Source of the DNA: Planctomycetaceae bacterium
GTDB lineage: Bacteria; Planctomycetota; Planctomycetia; Pirellulales; Pirellulaceae
DNA length: 50,269 bases
Reading direction: 5' to 3'
Assembly (NCBI GenBank): GCA_005778405.1
Contig: SXOA01000028.1
Span: 1-50,269 of the forward strand
The notes under the pieces are model-generated. The model ran no database searches, had not been told where the DNA came from, and saw only the letters and a list, made by a program, of their open reading frames with translations. Each line of letters begins with the position of its first letter. Within the stretch, counting starts at the first letter, position 1. Shown here one piece after another: positions 41,947 through 48,846 of this stretch. A program made the position numbers and the translations under genes.

Positions 41947-44010
41947 ATGTCCAGGACCACTATTGTTTTCGCTGCCTTGTTTCTCGTTGCGGGGATTGTC
42001 GTTGCCCTGCTGCCGGCCCAGGAATCCGCTTGGCGAAAGTCGGCCGTTCCAGGTCTGAGAGAGCCCGGCAGGATTCAGCCAGACCAGCCGCGGGAATTGC
42101 CAGCCGACCAGCGCGACTCGGCGTATGCCACGGTTCCTGTCGGAAATGAAGATGGAGCATCGGCAACCCTGTCGGACGACGCGGGGCCGACGACTCCTGA
42201 AGAAACAGAGGCACAGGACGCCGCTCCCGCCGCCAGCAGCGAAATGAAGAGCGTCCTCAAGCGGCCGGGAACCTTGCCGAAAACTTTTGCCGCACCCGTG
42301 CCGAGGGAGACGGAAACCGCCAGTGAATCGCCAGCGGCGGACGTCCCTACCGAAGAAACTTCGGAAGCGCCAGCCGCTCCGGCGGTGCGTCCTCTGGGCG
42401 GCCGGCCCCTTTCACCGATTACTGCTCGAGAAGCCCAGCCGATCGAGCCCGAACTGCCGGCGGAAGCGGCGGCTCCTTCAACCGCTGCGGAGCAGCCGTC
42501 GGGCGCTCCTTCTGCCCGCCGCCAGCCGACCAGGTCGCGCGGCGCGGCTTCCCACAATTCCGAGGTGAGTCAGGTCAAAATCGAAAGCCATCCGGCGAAC
42601 ATTCATGTGCAGGTCACCGGCCCCGCGGCTCTGACCGTGGGCAAGCCGTCCAAGTTCGTGGTGCATGTCGTCAATAACGGCGCGACGAACGTGGAAGATG
42701 TGCAGGTCCGCCTGCCGCTACCGGCGTGGGTGAAAGTTGCCGGCGCGGAAGTGACCGGCGGCGAAGCCCAGTTGCAGGCCGACGGAGCGGGAACGCCCAA
42801 GCTGGTCTGGTCGCTGGCCGCCAGCAAAGCCAAGGCGCACGACGAGCTGCATCTGCAACTCACGGCCGCCGAGGGGCAGCCCTTCGATCTGAATGTGGAG
42901 TGGAGCTGCCGCCCCGCAGCCGCCCATGCCCGCGTCACCGTTCGCCAGCCGCAACTGGAACTGACGCTGACTGGTCCCTCGGACCTGTTGTTTGGCGAGG
43001 ACAAGATTTTCACGCTGCTGGTGAGCAATCCGGGCAGCGGTGATGCGACAGGAGTGGTCGTGAATGTCGCGACCGGTGGCAACAAGCCCAAGGAAGTGAA
43101 CATCGGTAACATTCCGGCTGGGGAGCAAGTCGAGATTCCGGTGCAGGTCGTCGCCAACCAGGTTGGGGAGTTGAAACTGTCCTCCTCGGCCAGCGGCGAC
43201 GGCGGCCTGAAAGCCGAAACAGCCACGAAGGTTCTCATCCGCCGGGCGCAGCTTGCCGTGGCGGTCGAAGCCCCCGAGCTGAAATTCGCCGGCACAGAAG
43301 CGGCTTATCTGGTCACGGTGACCAACAGCGGCAACGCGGCCGCGGAAGACGTGCAAGTCGCCATGGCGATTCCCGGCGGGGCTCGCTACGTCGGCGGCAT
43401 CAGTGGCGCGACCACGACCAAGGGAAACCTGAGCTGGAAGGTCGGAGCCATTGCCCCCAATGCAACCAAGCAGTTCGAAGTTCGCTGCCAGCTTTTGGTC
43501 GAAGGGACCAATCGCGTGGTGGCGCAAGCGACCGGCAAATCGGGGCTGTCCGCAACCGGCGATGCCACGACCGAGGTCGAAGCGGTCTCCGAGCTCAAGC
43601 TGATCGTCAACGATCCTTCCGGCCCGGCTCCCACCGGACAGGAAGTCGCCTATGAAATCCAGGTGATGAACCGCGGCAGCCGCTCGGCCAAGAACGTGAA
43701 GATCGTGATGCAGTTCGGCGACGGCGTGGAGCCGACGGAGTTGGCGGGTGGCCAAGGGAAGCTCGTCCCCGGCCAGGTCGTCTGCGAACCGCTACCGGAC
43801 CTCGCCGCCGGTGAACAGGTGACGCTGCGAGTGAAGGCCAAGGCCGACAAATCCGGCACGCATCGCTACCGTGTGGAAGTGACCAGCGGCGAAGAGGAAA
43901 CTCGCCTCGTCAGCGAAGGAACCAGCCGCTTCTTCGATAGCAAGAGCGGCGCGGCGGCCCGGACGGCGAAGAAGCCGGTGAAGGATGGGGCAGAGACAAT
44001 TCAGCGGTAA
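41947..44010 (+). CDS. Exported protein with four CARDB/DUF11-type repeats
   Basis: 687 residues from the ATG at 41947, with GGGGA some seven bases upstream; ATG 41941 is also possible. A signal helix (IVFAALFLVAGIVVALLPAQ) is followed by about 170 residues rich in Pro, Ala, Glu and Thr. Four beta-sandwich repeats then occur: VQVTGPAALTVGKPSKFVV, LELTLTGPSDLLFGEDKIF, LAVAVEAPELKFAGTEAAYL and LKLIVNDPSGPAPTGQEVAY, each followed by V-x-N-x-G. This is the CARDB/DUF11 type seen in planctomycete surface proteins. Probably a cell-envelope structural or adhesive protein. The first attC-like site begins four bases after its stop. Confidence 0.88.
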   Translation: MSRTTIVFAALFLVAGIVVALLPAQESAWRKSAVPGLREPGRIQPDQPRELPADQRDSAYATVPVGNEDGASATLSDDAGPTTPEETEAQDAAPAASSEMKSVLKRPGTLPKTFAAPVPRETETASESPAADVPTEETSEAPAAPAVRPLGGRPLSPITAREAQPIEPELPAEAAAPSTAAEQPSGAPSARRQPTRSRGAASHNSEVSQVKIESHPANIHVQVTGPAALTVGKPSKFVVHVVNNGATNVEDVQVRLPLPAWVKVAGAEVTGGEAQLQADGAGTPKLVWSLAASKAKAHDELHLQLTAAEGQPFDLNVEWSCRPAAAHARVTVRQPQLELTLTGPSDLLFGEDKIFTLLVSNPGSGDATGVVVNVATGGNKPKEVNIGNIPAGEQVEIPVQVVANQVGELKLSSSASGDGGLKAETATKVLIRRAQLAVAVEAPELKFAGTEAAYLVTVTNSGNAAAEDVQVAMAIPGGARYVGGISGATTTKGNLSWKVGAIAPNATKQFEVRCQLLVEGTNRVVAQATGKSGLSATGDATTEVEAVSELKLIVNDPSGPAPTGQEVAYEIQVMNRGSRSAKNVKIVMQFGDGVEPTELAGGQGKLVPGQVVCEPLPDLAAGEQVTLRVKAKADKSGTHRYRVEVTSGEEETRLVSEGTSRFFDSKSGAAARTAKKPVKDGAETIQR

Positions 44011-44014
44011 GCGC

Positions 44015-44107
44015 GCCGAACGGCCCAAGCTCAGCGACCCGGCCCACGAGGGCGTGCGAATGCAACCACGACGCGATGGCCGGGTTCGCTGCAGCGCCTG
44101 GTTCGGC
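44015..44107 (-). other. attC site A (cassette 1, SGNH hydrolase)
   Basis: Outer cores GCCGAAC (44015-44021) and GTTCGGC (44101-44107). Inner arm CAGCGACCCGGCC (44032-44044) pairs with GGCCGGGTTCGCTG (44078-44091), leaving one base out, and a second unpaired base lies six pairs away. Confidence 0.85.
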
Positions 44108-44128
44108 CTCCCTGCCTCACCGGGACAG

Positions 44129-45019
44129 CTACTTCTTGGCGTCCGCCAGGACCGCATCCACCACCGGTCGCAGCTTCTCGGCGTACACCGCGTACCCCGC
44201 TTCGCTCAGGTGGATCTTGTCTTTGGTGTACAGATCCGCCTTGATCGTGCCGTCCTTGTTCACCATGTCCGCCGTCAGGTCGAGGACACGGACCAACTTG
44301 TCGGCCTCCAGCTTTAGCGGGTCGAGGGCCGCGTTCGTCTTCTTGATGTTCTCGTAGAAGGCGTTCCTCGGTTCGTGCGCGGGCAGGATCTTGACCACAA
44401 CGATCGGAGCCTTGGGAAACTTCCGGCGGAGGTTATCGACGCACGATTTCACCCCCTTGGCAGCCGGCACGACGCCGGTCTCTGGCACGAAGAACATGTT
44501 GTTGTTGCCGATCATCAGCACGACACACTTCGGCTCCAGTCCGTCCACCCCGCCGTGATCAAGACGCCAGAGGACGTTCTGAGACTTGTCTCCGCCGATG
44601 CCGATATTGACCACTTTGGCCTTGCCGAACTGCTTCACCCAGCCGGCGTTCATCGGCTTCTTGTCCAGCGGGCTGCCCCACTGCTGGGTGATGCTGTCGC
44701 CCACCAGCAGGAAGTCGACCGCGCCCTTGTTCTCTTGGAGGCGTTCAACGAGCTTGGCGTGCGTATCGAGCCACGCCGTGCCGGTCCAGAAGCCGGCCGA
44801 CGGCACCACCGGCCACAGTTCGGGGAGGTGCTTCTTGGCCTCCGAGCCGGGTCGCCGCTCAAACTCAGCCTTGAGGATGTAGGACCGCTCCTCCGCCGTC
44901 AGCGGCCAGCCCGTGGGCTGCGGCTCTACCAACTTGTAGGGGTAGTCGTCCGCGATCCCACGCCCAACGAGGAGGAGGACCAAGCTCGCCGCGACTCCCA
45001 TTTGCCCACGAAACGCCAT
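44129..45019 (-). CDS. Exported SGNH/GDSL hydrolase (cassette 1)
   Basis: 296 residues with a signal peptide (MGVAASLVLLLVGRGIA). SGNH blocks are visible: VGDSIT with the nucleophile Ser 109, NIGIGGD with Gly 142/143, MIGNNN at 170-174, and DKIHLSEAGY with Asp 267 and His 270 as the end of the triad. It resembles the platelet-activating-factor acetylhydrolase-like group, which removes acyl or acetyl groups from lipids or sugars. The substrate is unknown. At nearly 900 bases it is large for a cassette gene. It begins 22 bases after the core of attC B and ends 22 bases before attC A. Confidence 0.9.
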   Translation of the reverse strand: MAFRGQMGVAASLVLLLVGRGIADDYPYKLVEPQPTGWPLTAEERSYILKAEFERRPGSEAKKHLPELWPVVPSAGFWTGTAWLDTHAKLVERLQENKGAVDFLLVGDSITQQWGSPLDKKPMNAGWVKQFGKAKVVNIGIGGDKSQNVLWRLDHGGVDGLEPKCVVLMIGNNNMFFVPETGVVPAAKGVKSCVDNLRRKFPKAPIVVVKILPAHEPRNAFYENIKKTNAALDPLKLEADKLVRVLDLTADMVNKDGTIKADLYTKDKIHLSEAGYAVYAEKLRPVVDAVLADAKK

Positions 45020-45040
45020 CGGTGCTCCTCGCCTTCTGCG

Positions 45041-45130
45041 GCATAACGTCTGAAATCACGCGGTTGCGGCCGAGTGACTCACCATCAGGAAACTCGCGAT
45101 CCGCAACTCGCGTGCATTTCTTTGTTCGGC
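45041..45130 (-). other. attC site B (cassette 2)
   Basis: Outer cores GCATAAC (45041-45047) and GTTCGGC (45124-45130). Arms GAAATCACGCGGTTGCGG (45052-45069) and CCGCAACTCGCGTGCATTTC (45101-45120) pair throughout except for two extra bases in the second arm, six pairs apart. Confidence 0.87.
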
Positions 45131-45162
45131 GGACGCGGGTAGCGGTACCTCACAGCACCGCG

Positions 45163-45615
45163 CTACTTCGCTTGCTTGCGGACCGTGATCCGGTATGTTT
45201 CCGTGAGCTTCTCTTTCTCACTGTCATGGATGATGGCGGTGATCGAACCACTGCTCTCGGATAGCCTCCAAACCTTCCCGTTCTCGAATCCGATCAAGTA
45301 GGTCGGGGGCCCCTTGCCATCCGACTTGGTTACCGACTTGACGACGAGTTTCCCGTCGGAGAAATCAACCTTCCGCGCGAACTTGATCTCCTTCTCCGAC
45401 ACCACACAGATGGCTTGGCCGCCTCCCGACTTGTACGTCTTGCCGCCGTCGTCGCTGGTTAAGCGGAGCACCCACGTCCCGCGATAACCATCTGGAATCT
45501 CGACGGGCTTGTCATCGGCCCCCGAAGTGTCTCCGGCGGCCAGAAACAGTGTCGCTGCCAACACGGTCGCTAGAGCAGACAACATTCGCGTCGGAATCGT
45601 GAAGTCGAGACGCAT
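45163..45615 (-). CDS. Small exported protein of unknown function (cassette 2)
   Basis: 150 residues from the ATG at 45615, with GGAGG eight bases upstream. A signal peptide (MLSALATVLAATLFLAAG) is followed by a beta-rich domain: GYRGTWVLRLTSDDGGKTY, AICVVSEKEIKFA, YLIGFENGKVWRL, TETYRITVRKQ. The plan resembles small lipocalin-like or TIGR03067-type planctomycete proteins, but no motif proves it. Not needed by neighbours; as a cassette gene it should be mobile and self-contained. Confidence 0.75.
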   Translation of the reverse strand: MRLDFTIPTRMLSALATVLAATLFLAAGDTSGADDKPVEIPDGYRGTWVLRLTSDDGGKTYKSGGGQAICVVSEKEIKFARKVDFSDGKLVVKSVTKSDGKGPPTYLIGFENGKVWRLSESSGSITAIIHDSEKEKLTETYRITVRKQAK

Positions 45616-45678
45616 GACGAGAACCTCCATTTGATTGCACAGTATCTAATGGCCGAAGTGACGTTCTGTCCTCCTGCC

Positions 45679-45767
45679 GCCGAACGAAAAAGTTGAGCAG
45701 CTCGCAGCCAACAACCTCACCATACCGCAGGACGCTATCGCGAGTCTGCTCCAACGCCTGGTTCTGC
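45679..45767 (-). other. attC site C (cassette 3)
   Basis: Outer cores GCCGAAC (45679-45685) and GTTCTGC (45761-45767). Arm GTTGAGCAGCTCGC pairs with GCGAGTCTGCTCCAAC, leaving two extra bases in the second arm, six pairs apart. The end of the cassette 3 ORF reads 33 bases into the site. Confidence 0.85.
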
Positions 45768-46325
45768 CTTTCCTGCAGGAGGCGGTCCAATCAGGATGGC
45801 CACATAAGCCAGCGGCTTCTCGCCCTGAACCTGCCTTTTCTCTCCGCTGGGTGTATGATACAGCGCCGGCTCGACTGTTCGAGTCCCGGGTTCATCCGCC
45901 AACGTGGCTCTCGCCTCAACAGCGCCTGGCGACCAGCCAACAACGCTCACCAACACGCGTCCATCCTTGCGTTCAGGAAGGTCTCCTCCGACAGGGCAAA
46001 AGGAGGCCTTGCCAAGACGACCACTCCAGACGTCATTGTCGACTTCATCATCCGAAAGCAGCCCGTCGCATACAGGCACCCAGTTAGTGACAGCAAAATA
46101 CTCGGACTCGCCCAACCTTTTGAGTTGCTCTGCGACCCACGCTTCGACCACGGGGCCATCCTGCTTCGGAGTGCGCGCGGTGACCGGCATGATGACTTTG
46201 ACGAAAACCTGATTGAATTGTCGCCGCGCGATCGACTCCGGAGTCGGATCCTTAGCGGGCAACTCGGCCGCAAAGGGCGTGAGCGTGTGGAGAACCAGCA
46301 AAAGGGCGAAACCAAGACATCTCAT
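45735..46325 (-). CDS. Exported protein of unknown function (cassette 3)
   Basis: 196 residues from the ATG at 46325, with GAGG six bases upstream. The frame is open to 46586, but that part crosses attC D and the preceding gene. A signal peptide (LGFALLLVLHTLTPFAAELP) is visible. The mature part contains two Cys (WVPVCDGLLSDDE, KASFCPVGGDLPERKDG) and a strand-rich region with RVLVSVVGWSPG and LAYVAILIGPPP. I do not recognise the family. The last eleven codons lie in attC C, as is common for cassette genes. Confidence 0.72.
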   Translation of the reverse strand: MRCLGFALLLVLHTLTPFAAELPAKDPTPESIARRQFNQVFVKVIMPVTARTPKQDGPVVEAWVAEQLKRLGESEYFAVTNWVPVCDGLLSDDEVDNDVWSGRLGKASFCPVGGDLPERKDGRVLVSVVGWSPGAVEARATLADEPGTRTVEPALYHTPSGEKRQVQGEKPLAYVAILIGPPPAGKAEPGVGADSR

Positions 46326-46353
46326 TCTGGACCTCACAACATGTCTGTATCTG

Positions 46354-46442
46354 GCAGAACGACAAAGTTCACGCGGCGGGCGCGTTGGACGTGACCTCAA
46401 AACCGACGCTGCCGCCCGCTCGCGTGCAACGCCTTGTTCGCC
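46354..46442 (-). other. attC site D (cassette 4)
   Basis: Outer cores GCAGAAC (46354-46360) and GTTCGCC (46436-46442). Arm GTTCACGCGGCGGGCG pairs with CGCCCGCTCGCGTGCAAC except for two extra bases, six pairs apart. Confidence 0.87.
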
Positions 46443-46456
46443 GACTCGTTGGCGTG

Positions 46457-46888
46457 TCATGGCTCCAACAGCATGTTTCCACCGCGAATCAATTTGCACT
46501 TCGTAAGATCGAACGACGTTTTGCCCGGTGTGCCGTCCGAGTTTATTTTGAATTCGACGACTGTCGGCGACACCGGAACGGTACATTCATAGATCGTGTA
46601 GCCACCTTCCACTTCAGGTGTGTAGTGAAATGTCAGCCATTTGTCCGTGACACGCAGGGTCTGGATCGTGATTGAGCCCTGTCCAATGTCGAATCGCCGA
46701 CGTTGTCCGGGCGCAATCTGCGTATCCAGATAAATGATTTGCTTCGTTTCGTTGAGGCGGAACGCACTGACCTCCGCTGACGAGTCAACGACCGGCTCAG
46801 ACACGCCAGTCTCTTGAGTTGACGCATCGCCGGACGGCCCACAACCGCAGGCAAGTGCCAATCCGAGTAATGGTGTGAAACGACTCAT
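46457..46888 (-). CDS. Small lipoprotein of unknown function (cassette 4)
   Basis: 143 residues from the ATG at 46888, 21 bases after the core of attC E. The leader MSRFTPLLGLALACGCGPSG contains a lipobox-like LALAC, so it is probably lipid-anchored. After a Ser/Glu-rich linker the domain is beta-rich: QIIYLDTQIAPGQRRRFDIG, ITIQTLRVTDKWLTFHYT, YTIYECTVPVSPTVVEFKIN. No family recognised. It ends 14 bases before attC D. Confidence 0.75.
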   Translation of the reverse strand: MSRFTPLLGLALACGCGPSGDASTQETGVSEPVVDSSAEVSAFRLNETKQIIYLDTQIAPGQRRRFDIGQGSITIQTLRVTDKWLTFHYTPEVEGGYTIYECTVPVSPTVVEFKINSDGTPGKTSFDLTKCKLIRGGNMLLEP

Positions 46889-46908
46889 GAACTGAACCAA
46901 CTCTTGTC

Positions 46909-46999
46909 GGCGAACGACCAAGGTAACCCGGCGGCGGCCAAGGACCTTCGATTACAGAATCCGCCCGATCCGCCGCTCGGGTTGACCGCCTTGTTCGCC
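46909..46999 (-). other. attC site E (cassette 5)
   Basis: Outer cores GGCGAAC (46909-46915) and GTTCGCC (46993-46999). Arm GGTAACCCGGCGGCGG pairs with CCGCCGCTCGGGTTGACC, leaving two extra bases, six pairs apart. Confidence 0.86.
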
Positions 47000-47016
47000 G
47001 CTGCCTCGCTACGCGT

Positions 47017-47562
47017 TCACAGATTTCCGAAATCCACGGGACGAGACATGTTGCCGCAATTCACACACGTCGCATAGCAGAGAAAGACATTGAATAGATC
47101 CTCCCATCGTTCATCGAACTCTTCTGCGAGTTCATCCACGTTCCAAAATACAAAACCAACGACGATCGAGAAGAATTCTCGATTGCAGCTTGGACAAGGA
47201 AATGCCAAGCGGCGGTCTCCTGTGCCGCGTATTTTACATGATCCTCATGTTGTGCCTTCGCGGAGGTCAAGATCGGCGTGATAACCGTGAATGTCGGTGT
47301 CCAGCAATTCGGTCTCTTCTTTGCATACAGCGCATTGGATGGCAAGCGGACTAATCATGGCGAGTGGGCCATCGTATTCGTCATTGAAATCCTTCAGTGA
47401 AAACCCACGTAGGCGACCAGTAGTGCCGCCGCATTTGCACCGAACGTGCCATACGGATTTCGGATTATCGTCCCAAGGTTCGGGTAGCGTCGTTGAATTA
47501 CATGAGAACCCTCGCAAGCAAGTCGGCTGCTTGGTTTCGAGTTGTGCGATGAAGCTATCCAT
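47017..47562 (-). pseudogene. Zinc-ribbon protein with in-frame TGA (cassette 5)
   Basis: One frame runs from the ATG at 47562 to the stop at 47017, interrupted only by a TGA at 47245-47247. Read through, it gives about 181 residues with four Cys pairs: CKC and CAVC before the TGA, and CPSC and CVNC after it. The part before includes TDIHGYHADLDLREG, the part after has IRGTGDRRLAFPCPSC and ERWEDLFNVFLCYATCVNC. The pattern HGY...RG-x-G-x-R...C-x-x-C...ED-L-F resembles a family of small zinc proteins that is normally continuous, so I take the TGA as a nonsense mutation. A truncated 105-residue product or read-through cannot be excluded. It ends 18 bases before attC E. Confidence 0.65.
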
Positions 47563-47621
47563 GGGGCTCTATTCTCGGGACGACTGACGGCGCTTACGCT
47601 TTTAGCGGCGAACTGGTGATT

Positions 47622-47708
47622 AGCCTGACCGGCACCGGTCAGGCTTTGCAAGCGCCGGTCAGCCTATTTCCGCCGCTCGGCAGCATATCACCGCGCCGGT
47701 CAGCCTAT
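47622..47708. repeat. Inverted and direct repeats around CCGGTCAG
   Basis: AGCCTGACCGG-CA-CCGGTCAGGCT (47622-47645) is a perfect 11-bp hairpin. GCGCCGGTCAGCCTAT occurs twice, at 47652-47667 and 47693-47708, exactly. Thus CCGGTCAG appears three times in one direction and once inverted within 87 bases. It lies just outside the cassette array edge. Confidence 0.7.
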
Positions 47709-48005
47709 ATTACTGACCGATTAGAACCCTCCTCCGGGGGAAAGTCAAGATTTTTCGCTGGCCCCCGGTTTCCTCGCATTTTACACACCTGTATACTTAT
47801 CAAACCTTCACCTGTTCTCCAAGGGAGTGCCATCATGCCACAAGCCGCCGCCTCGACGCAATCGGCTGGGTGGCACTGGCCGATGAGCCGACGAGAAACA
47901 TTGCTTCCGAAATAATCTTACCATCGGCTCGTCAGCCAGTGCTGCGCCCGAGTGGTGAAACGAATCCTAAAGACTCGTCTCGAAGCAAAGTGTGTTCGCG
48001 AATCA
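47709..48005. other. Gene-poor stretch with a candidate short ORF
   Basis: AAGGGAG stands seven bases before an ATG at 47835 that opens a 26-codon frame ending at 47915. The peptide runs into an imperfect inverted repeat (GGTGGCACTGGC near 47870 with GCCAGTGCTGCGCCC near 47935), so it may be the stump of a gene cut by repeat insertion. TATACT near 47792 could be a -10 box. Weak evidence overall. Confidence 0.25.
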
Positions 48006-48076
48006 GCACTGGCCATCAAAGGGCGACAGTGTCCTCTCCGCCATAGAATTCTCCCGCGCCCTTTGATTGCCAGTGC
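48006..48076. repeat. 20-bp inverted repeat
   Basis: The arms 48006-48025 and 48057-48076 match as reverse complements at 19 of 20 positions (core ATCAAAGGGCG / CGCCCTTTGAT) around a 31-base loop. It is followed 14 bases later by element R2. Confidence 0.75.
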
Positions 48077-48090
48077 CACCCGCCGCAGCC

Positions 48091-48273
48091 AAGAAAAGTA
48101 GGCCGCGAGTCCTCTCGCGCGCCAGCAGCGTTCAGCTGGCAATGAGGACAGACATTCCAGGTGCCAAGAGGTCGCAGAAGTGCGATTTGGAACCTGCACT
48201 CGCCACTCGATGTCGTTGGGGTCAATTCATCCACTCGCTGGGCTCGCCAGAGGACTGGCGGCCTACTTTTCTT
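48091..48273. repeat. Palindromic element, copy R2
   Basis: Perfect 16-bp terminal inverted repeats AAGAAAAGTAGGCCGC (48091-48106) and GCGGCCTACTTTTCTT (48258-48273). The complementarity continues imperfectly for about 15 bases further inward. The left 30 bases equal those of R1 at 33255 apart from one or two changes; the middles differ in length (R1 about 113, R2 about 183 bases). It has no ORF of note, so it would be a non-autonomous element. Confidence 0.75.
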
Positions 48274-48299
48274 GAAGCCCGCTCCCGCGCCAAATGAAA

Positions 48300-48760
48300 A
48301 AGATTCTTTTGTTTATAGTGAACAAAAGAGACTACTCGCGCATCTTGAGGATGGGCGCCCGTTCGCGCGCGGAATGTTGTCCTCGCGTGCTGGGGCGCCA
48401 ACGCTGAGCGGTAACTTATCGCTGCTAATAAGTTTTTGGCGCTAATCAATAGAGGCGAAGTTCCAAACCTTGGGGCGGCAAGGGTTTGGGGCGACTGAAA
48501 GGCCGGTGAGCGAATTGAAAAACAGCTTATAAGATCGTGAATCAGCGCGAGTGATACAGGGACTGGCGTTGACGGAAAGGCTATACAATACACGACTTAC
48601 GAAGTTACACTTGCGTAGTTATGAATCAAGAAAGGCGATATTTGGACCACAATGACTCACGTGAATCAACCTTAAAGCGATAAGAATCAAGGAGTTGCGG
48701 CGAGTCGTGCGGCTGAAGATAGGGAGGTGAATCAGATGAATCAAATCGGTCTGAAGTCGA
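48300..48760 (+). repeat. Element B: conserved block plus GTGAATCA motif series
   Basis: Diverged twin of 29378-29661. It opens with CTTTTGTT...AACAAAAG, then AGTGAACAAAAGAGACT and CGCGCATCTTGAGGAT. Two hairpins follow: AACTTAT/ATAAGTT (48413-48434) inside GCGCCA/TGGCGC, and CCAAACCTT/AAGGGTTTGG (48463-48489). Then TGAATCA-type motifs at 48537, 48621, 48661, 48682 (A-AGAATCA), 48727 and 48736, the last pair nine bases apart as in element A. The strong fold suggests an RNA, but open short frames also begin at several of the motifs. Confidence 0.6.
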
Positions 48761-48800
48761 GCTCGACAGCGGTGCTGTATCCCGAAGACCCTCACCCCGG

Positions 48801-48821
48801 CCCTCTCCGAAGGGGAGAGGG
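48801..48821. repeat. Hairpin of the CCCTCTCC/GGAGAGGG type
   Basis: CCCTCTCC (48801-48808) and GGAGAGGG (48814-48821) form an 8-bp stem. It stands 25 bases after the stop of the minus-strand glycosyltransferase gene and may end that transcript. The sequence is of a type widely scattered in bacterial genomes. Confidence 0.5.
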
Positions 48822-48846
48822 GGATAAGAGATGCCTCGCCGAGGAT

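Larger units (their letters stand above)
44015..47613 (-). mobile_element. Cluster of integron gene cassettes without integrase (CALIN), five cassettes
   Basis: Five minus-strand genes alternate with five imperfect palindromes of 89-93 bases that have attC architecture: outer core sites with the AAC/GTT triplet, inner paired arms, two extra-helical bases six pairs apart in every copy, and a variable centre. Each gene starts 21-64 bases after the core site of the previous attC, as cassette genes do. The order in transcription runs from 47562 down to 44129. No tyrosine integrase and no full attI site is visible; a lone core site GGCGAAC at 47607-47613 marks the upstream edge. Cassette genes code for an SGNH hydrolase and small exported or zinc-ribbon proteins. 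Confidence 0.85.

Noticed and set aside
42718..43755. 345-codon minus-strand open frame
   Set aside because: It is antisense to the CARDB/DUF11 repeat gene; its apparent repeats mirror those of the real gene.
47245..47247. Selenocysteine codon in the zinc-ribbon gene
   Set aside because: No SECIS-like hairpin was recognised just downstream, and a mutated ordinary codon is simpler. It is kept only as a check in the findings.
44015..47613. A complete integron with integrase
   Set aside because: None of the proteins in the window has tyrosine recombinase motifs, so only the cassette cluster is claimed.
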